Of a stretch of 64,000 nt of DNA, positions 61,921-64,000 are shown in pieces (the stretch's first letter is position 1; the number at the start of each line of letters is the position of its first letter). A program made the position numbers and the translations under genes. Origin of the DNA: DATEDA01 sp963789885 (GTDB lineage: Bacteria; Pseudomonadota; Gammaproteobacteria; Burkholderiales; SG8-39). The DNA lies in NCBI GenBank assembly GCA_963789885.1, contig CAWBNB010000071.1, positions 1 through 64,000 of the forward strand, given 5' to 3'. The notes under the pieces are model-generated. The model did no database searches. It worked only from the letters and a program-made list of their open reading frames with translations, and had not been told where the DNA came from.

Positions 61921-62799
61921 CTACTTCTTCGCGCGCAGGAGCTGCATGGCCTTCGCGAGGCTCGTCGTCATCCGGTTGAACGACTGCGCGAGCCGCGCCA
62001 CCTCGTCGGTGCCCGAAGCGTCGAGCGCCGCGAGGTCGAACTTGCCGCCGCTGATCGCGTCGGCCGCCGCCGACATCCGCACGATCGGTTTGATCACCAG
62101 CCGGTCGAGCATGATGTTCAGGATCACGAACATCGCGAAGAAGATCGCGACGAGCGCGCCGAGGGAAGTATAGAACGTAACGCGGGCGCGCTGGATCGGA
62201 ACCGCCATCGGCACCGACACCACCTGCGCGCCGATGACCTCGTTCAGCTTCCAGCCGAAGCCGGACTGGTCGCCGTAGGTCCGGATGAGCGACGGCGGCG
62301 CGGCCGCGGGCTCGCTGTGGCAGCCGAGGCACGCGGCGTTGCCGATCTTGATCGGACGCGCGACGTAGAGGCTGGGGCCGAGGTGGGTGGCCCGCACGCC
62401 GTGGGTTTCCTTGAGCCCGCCGTCGGTGCGGAATGCCTCGACGATCTTCGCTTCCCAGGGCTCCGCCTTGTTGCGCGGGTTGGTCGGGTTGAGCGTCGCT
62501 TCCTTGTAGCCGTACTCGGGGTACTTCTTCTGCAGTGTCGACAGCGTCTCGGTGGCGGCGAATGCCGGCACCGTCTGCGGGATGAACTCCTCGTCCTGCA
62601 GCTTCGCGAGCCGCGGCCGGACGTGGTCCACCGTGTAGGCGCGGATGGCGAGCGCGGACTCCATCATGAGGCCCGCCTCGTGCAGCACTTCCTCGCGCGC
62701 GTTCTTCTGCAGGAGGTCTTGCAGGAAAAACCCGCTCACGCCGAGACCGAGCAGCATCACGCCGAGCAGGCTAAGGTTGAACTTCAGTCGTAGGGACAT
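61921..62799 (-). CDS. DUF3365 (Tll0287-like) haem-binding sensor with HAMP domain
   Basis: A 292-residue membrane protein. An N-terminal transmembrane helix (LLGVMLLGLGVSGFFLQ) leads to a periplasmic DUF3365 domain with the c-type haem motif CLGCH at residues 157-161. A second helix near 208-230 follows. Residues 230-283 form a HAMP linker (LVIKPIVRMSAAADAISGGK). The protein ends there, with no kinase, cyclase or methyl-accepting output domain. It could signal through another protein or be a redox carrier. No partner is adjacent. Confidence 0.8.
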   Translation of the reverse strand: MSLRLKFNLSLLGVMLLGLGVSGFFLQDLLQKNAREEVLHEAGLMMESALAIRAYTVDHVRPRLAKLQDEEFIPQTVPAFAATETLSTLQKKYPEYGYKEATLNPTNPRNKAEPWEAKIVEAFRTDGGLKETHGVRATHLGPSLYVARPIKIGNAACLGCHSEPAAAPPSLIRTYGDQSGFGWKLNEVIGAQVVSVPMAVPIQRARVTFYTSLGALVAIFFAMFVILNIMLDRLVIKPIVRMSAAADAISGGKFDLAALDASGTDEVARLAQSFNRMTTSLAKAMQLLRAKK

Positions 62800-63015
62800 G
62801 CTTTTTCTCCCATTCTTATGGTCCAGACTCCCGGACCGTGGACGATACCGGGGGGTAGCACCTGCTCACAGGGACTACTTGGCGGTACGGCGGGAGCGGG
62901 CGGGGCGGACGCGCCCGTGTGGCGCGCCGGCGCGTAATCGGTCACGCGCGCGGGGAAGGAAGGGGTATTTCTGCCGCCTGCTAGAGTAGCGCCCTCCCGC
63001 GGGGACCCCGTCCGG

Positions 63016-64000
63016 ATGGCCATCGACTACCTCGAACGAATCCTCAACTCGCGGGTCTACGACGTCGCCGTCGAGACCCCGCTCGAGTTCGCCCCCAACC
63101 TATCGGCGCGGCTCGGCAACCGCCTGATGCTCAAGCGCGAGGACATGCAGCCGGTGTTCTCGTTCAAGCTGCGCGGCGCTTACAACAAGATGGCGAACCT
63201 GCCCGCCCACGCGCTGAAGCGCGGGGTGATCGCGGCGTCCGCCGGCAATCACGCGCAGGGCGTCGCGCTCGCCGCCCAGAAGCTGGGCTGCCGGGCGGTG
63301 ATCGTCATGCCGGTCACCACGCCGCGGATCAAGGTCGAGGCGGTCGCCGCGCGCGGCGCGGAAGTCGTGCTCCAGGGCGACTCCTACAGCGACGCGCGGG
63401 AGCATGCGCGCAAGCTCGAGCGGCGGCTCCGGCTCGCGTTCGTCCATCCCTTCGACGACCCCGACGTCATCGCCGGTCAGGGCACGATCGGGATGGAGAT
63501 CCTGCGGCAGACGACCCGGCCGATCCACGCCGTGTTCGTGGCGATCGGCGGCGGCGGGCTGATCTCCGGCATCGCGTCCTACGTGAAGCGCCTGCAGCCC
63601 GAGATCAAGGTGATCGGCGTCCAGCCGGTCGATTCCGACGCGATGAAGCGCTCGATCGCCGCCGGCCGGCGCGTGGTGCTGCCGCACGTGGGGCTCTTCG
63701 CCGACGGCGTCGCGGTGAAGCAGGTGGGCAGGGAGACGTTCCGCATCGCGCGCGCGCTCGTCGACGACATCCTGCTCGTCGGCACCGACGAGATCTGCGC
63801 GGCGATCAAGGACGTGTTCGAGGACACGCGTTCGATCCTCGAGCCGGCCGGCGCGCTCGCGATCGCCGGGGCGAAGGCCTACGTCGAGCGCACGCACGTC
63901 CGCGACAAAAAGCTCGTCGCGATCGCCTGCGGCGCGAACGCGAACTTCGATCGCCTGCGCTTCGTCGCCGAGCGCGCCGAGGTCGGCGAGCACCGCGAGG
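63016..64000 (+). CDS. ilvA: threonine ammonia-lyase, truncated by window end
   Basis: The first 328 residues of a PLP-dependent deaminase that converts threonine to 2-oxobutanoate in isoleucine synthesis. The PLP lysine is K51 in FSFKLRGAYNKM, the phosphate loop is IGGGGLISGI, and SAGNHAQG is conserved. The ATG at 63016 gives MAIDYLERILNSRVYDV. The sequence continues past 64000 through ERAEVGEHRE, the start of the regulatory ACT-like region or an early end. It is divergent from the DUF3365 gene, with 216 bases between starts. Confidence 0.93.
   Translation, partial: MAIDYLERILNSRVYDVAVETPLEFAPNLSARLGNRLMLKREDMQPVFSFKLRGAYNKMANLPAHALKRGVIAASAGNHAQGVALAAQKLGCRAVIVMPVTTPRIKVEAVAARGAEVVLQGDSYSDAREHARKLERRLRLAFVHPFDDPDVIAGQGTIGMEILRQTTRPIHAVFVAIGGGGLISGIASYVKRLQPEIKVIGVQPVDSDAMKRSIAAGRRVVLPHVGLFADGVAVKQVGRETFRIARALVDDILLVGTDEICAAIKDVFEDTRSILEPAGALAIAGAKAYVERTHVRDKKLVAIACGANANFDRLRFVAERAEVGEHRE

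Noticed and set aside
1..64000. CRISPR arrays, tRNA or rRNA genes, prophage and insertion sequences
   Set aside because: No repeat-spacer pattern, cloverleaf, rRNA segment, integrase or transposase was recognised on reading both strands.

Overview
The window is high-G+C chromosomal DNA with tightly packed genes, many coupled by ATGA or TGATG overlaps. It looks betaproteobacterial, probably Burkholderiales or a close relative. Three things point that way: two orphan tripartite-tricarboxylate (Bug/TctC) binding proteins, a leuS-lptE-holA / proA-nadD-rsfS-rlmH-maf-rng housekeeping block, and RND/NodT efflux systems. This placement is inferred from gene content; no rRNA or tRNA gene was recognised. 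I saw no phage, insertion sequence, integrase or CRISPR array.

Layout. (1) 126-7832, minus strand: a membrane-protein cluster of DUF3302 protein, HlyD-like adaptor, NodT-type outer-membrane factor, K+-channel-like protein, SulP permease with STAS domain, tiny exported protein, VIT1-like protein and a porin. (2) 8059-16090: an outer-membrane protein, an MFS transporter, and a complete RND efflux operon (adaptor, pump, outer-membrane channel). (3) 16264-23618: a purine-degradation operon with a three-subunit molybdenum hydroxylase, a Bug binding protein, guanine deaminase, a VOC protein and an outer-membrane barrel. (4) 23677-24349: a VapBC-type toxin-antitoxin pair with an inverted repeat over the antitoxin start. 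(5) 24360-31120: the propionyl-CoA to succinyl-CoA module (carboxylase alpha and beta, MeaB, methylmalonyl-CoA mutase). (6) 31190-41209: mixed metabolic and envelope genes (DedA, lipoprotein, PPK2, a second Bug protein, phosphatase, dienelactone hydrolase, GT61 glycosyltransferase, TPR protein, citryl-CoA-lyase-like protein, SDR). (7) 41229-56548: the housekeeping block on the minus strand, split between proA and holA by a plus-strand sugar-type ABC importer operon plus a 2-hydroxyacid dehydrogenase. (8) 56675-64000: FecR/SPOR protein, UvrD helicase, an exported methyltransferase-like protein, small membrane and hypothetical proteins, a haem-binding HAMP sensor, and the start of threonine ammonia-lyase.

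Sequence quality. At least ten genes carry single-base indels that break an otherwise well-conserved frame: porin, HlyD adaptor, outer-membrane protein at 8059, carboxylase alpha, PPK2 (three), TPR protein (two), proA (two), 2-hydroxyacid dehydrogenase, lptE and leuS (at least two). Most are extra bases. Because essential genes are hit, I read these as assembly or sequencing errors rather than gene decay, and I give each as one gene over its full span.

No wholly new defence or mobile system is evident. The most interesting candidates are the pump-less envelope conduit (DUF3302/HlyD/OMF) tied to an ion channel and SulP permease, the signal-peptide-bearing methyltransferase, and the near-leaderless vapBC and molybdenum-hydroxylase promoters.
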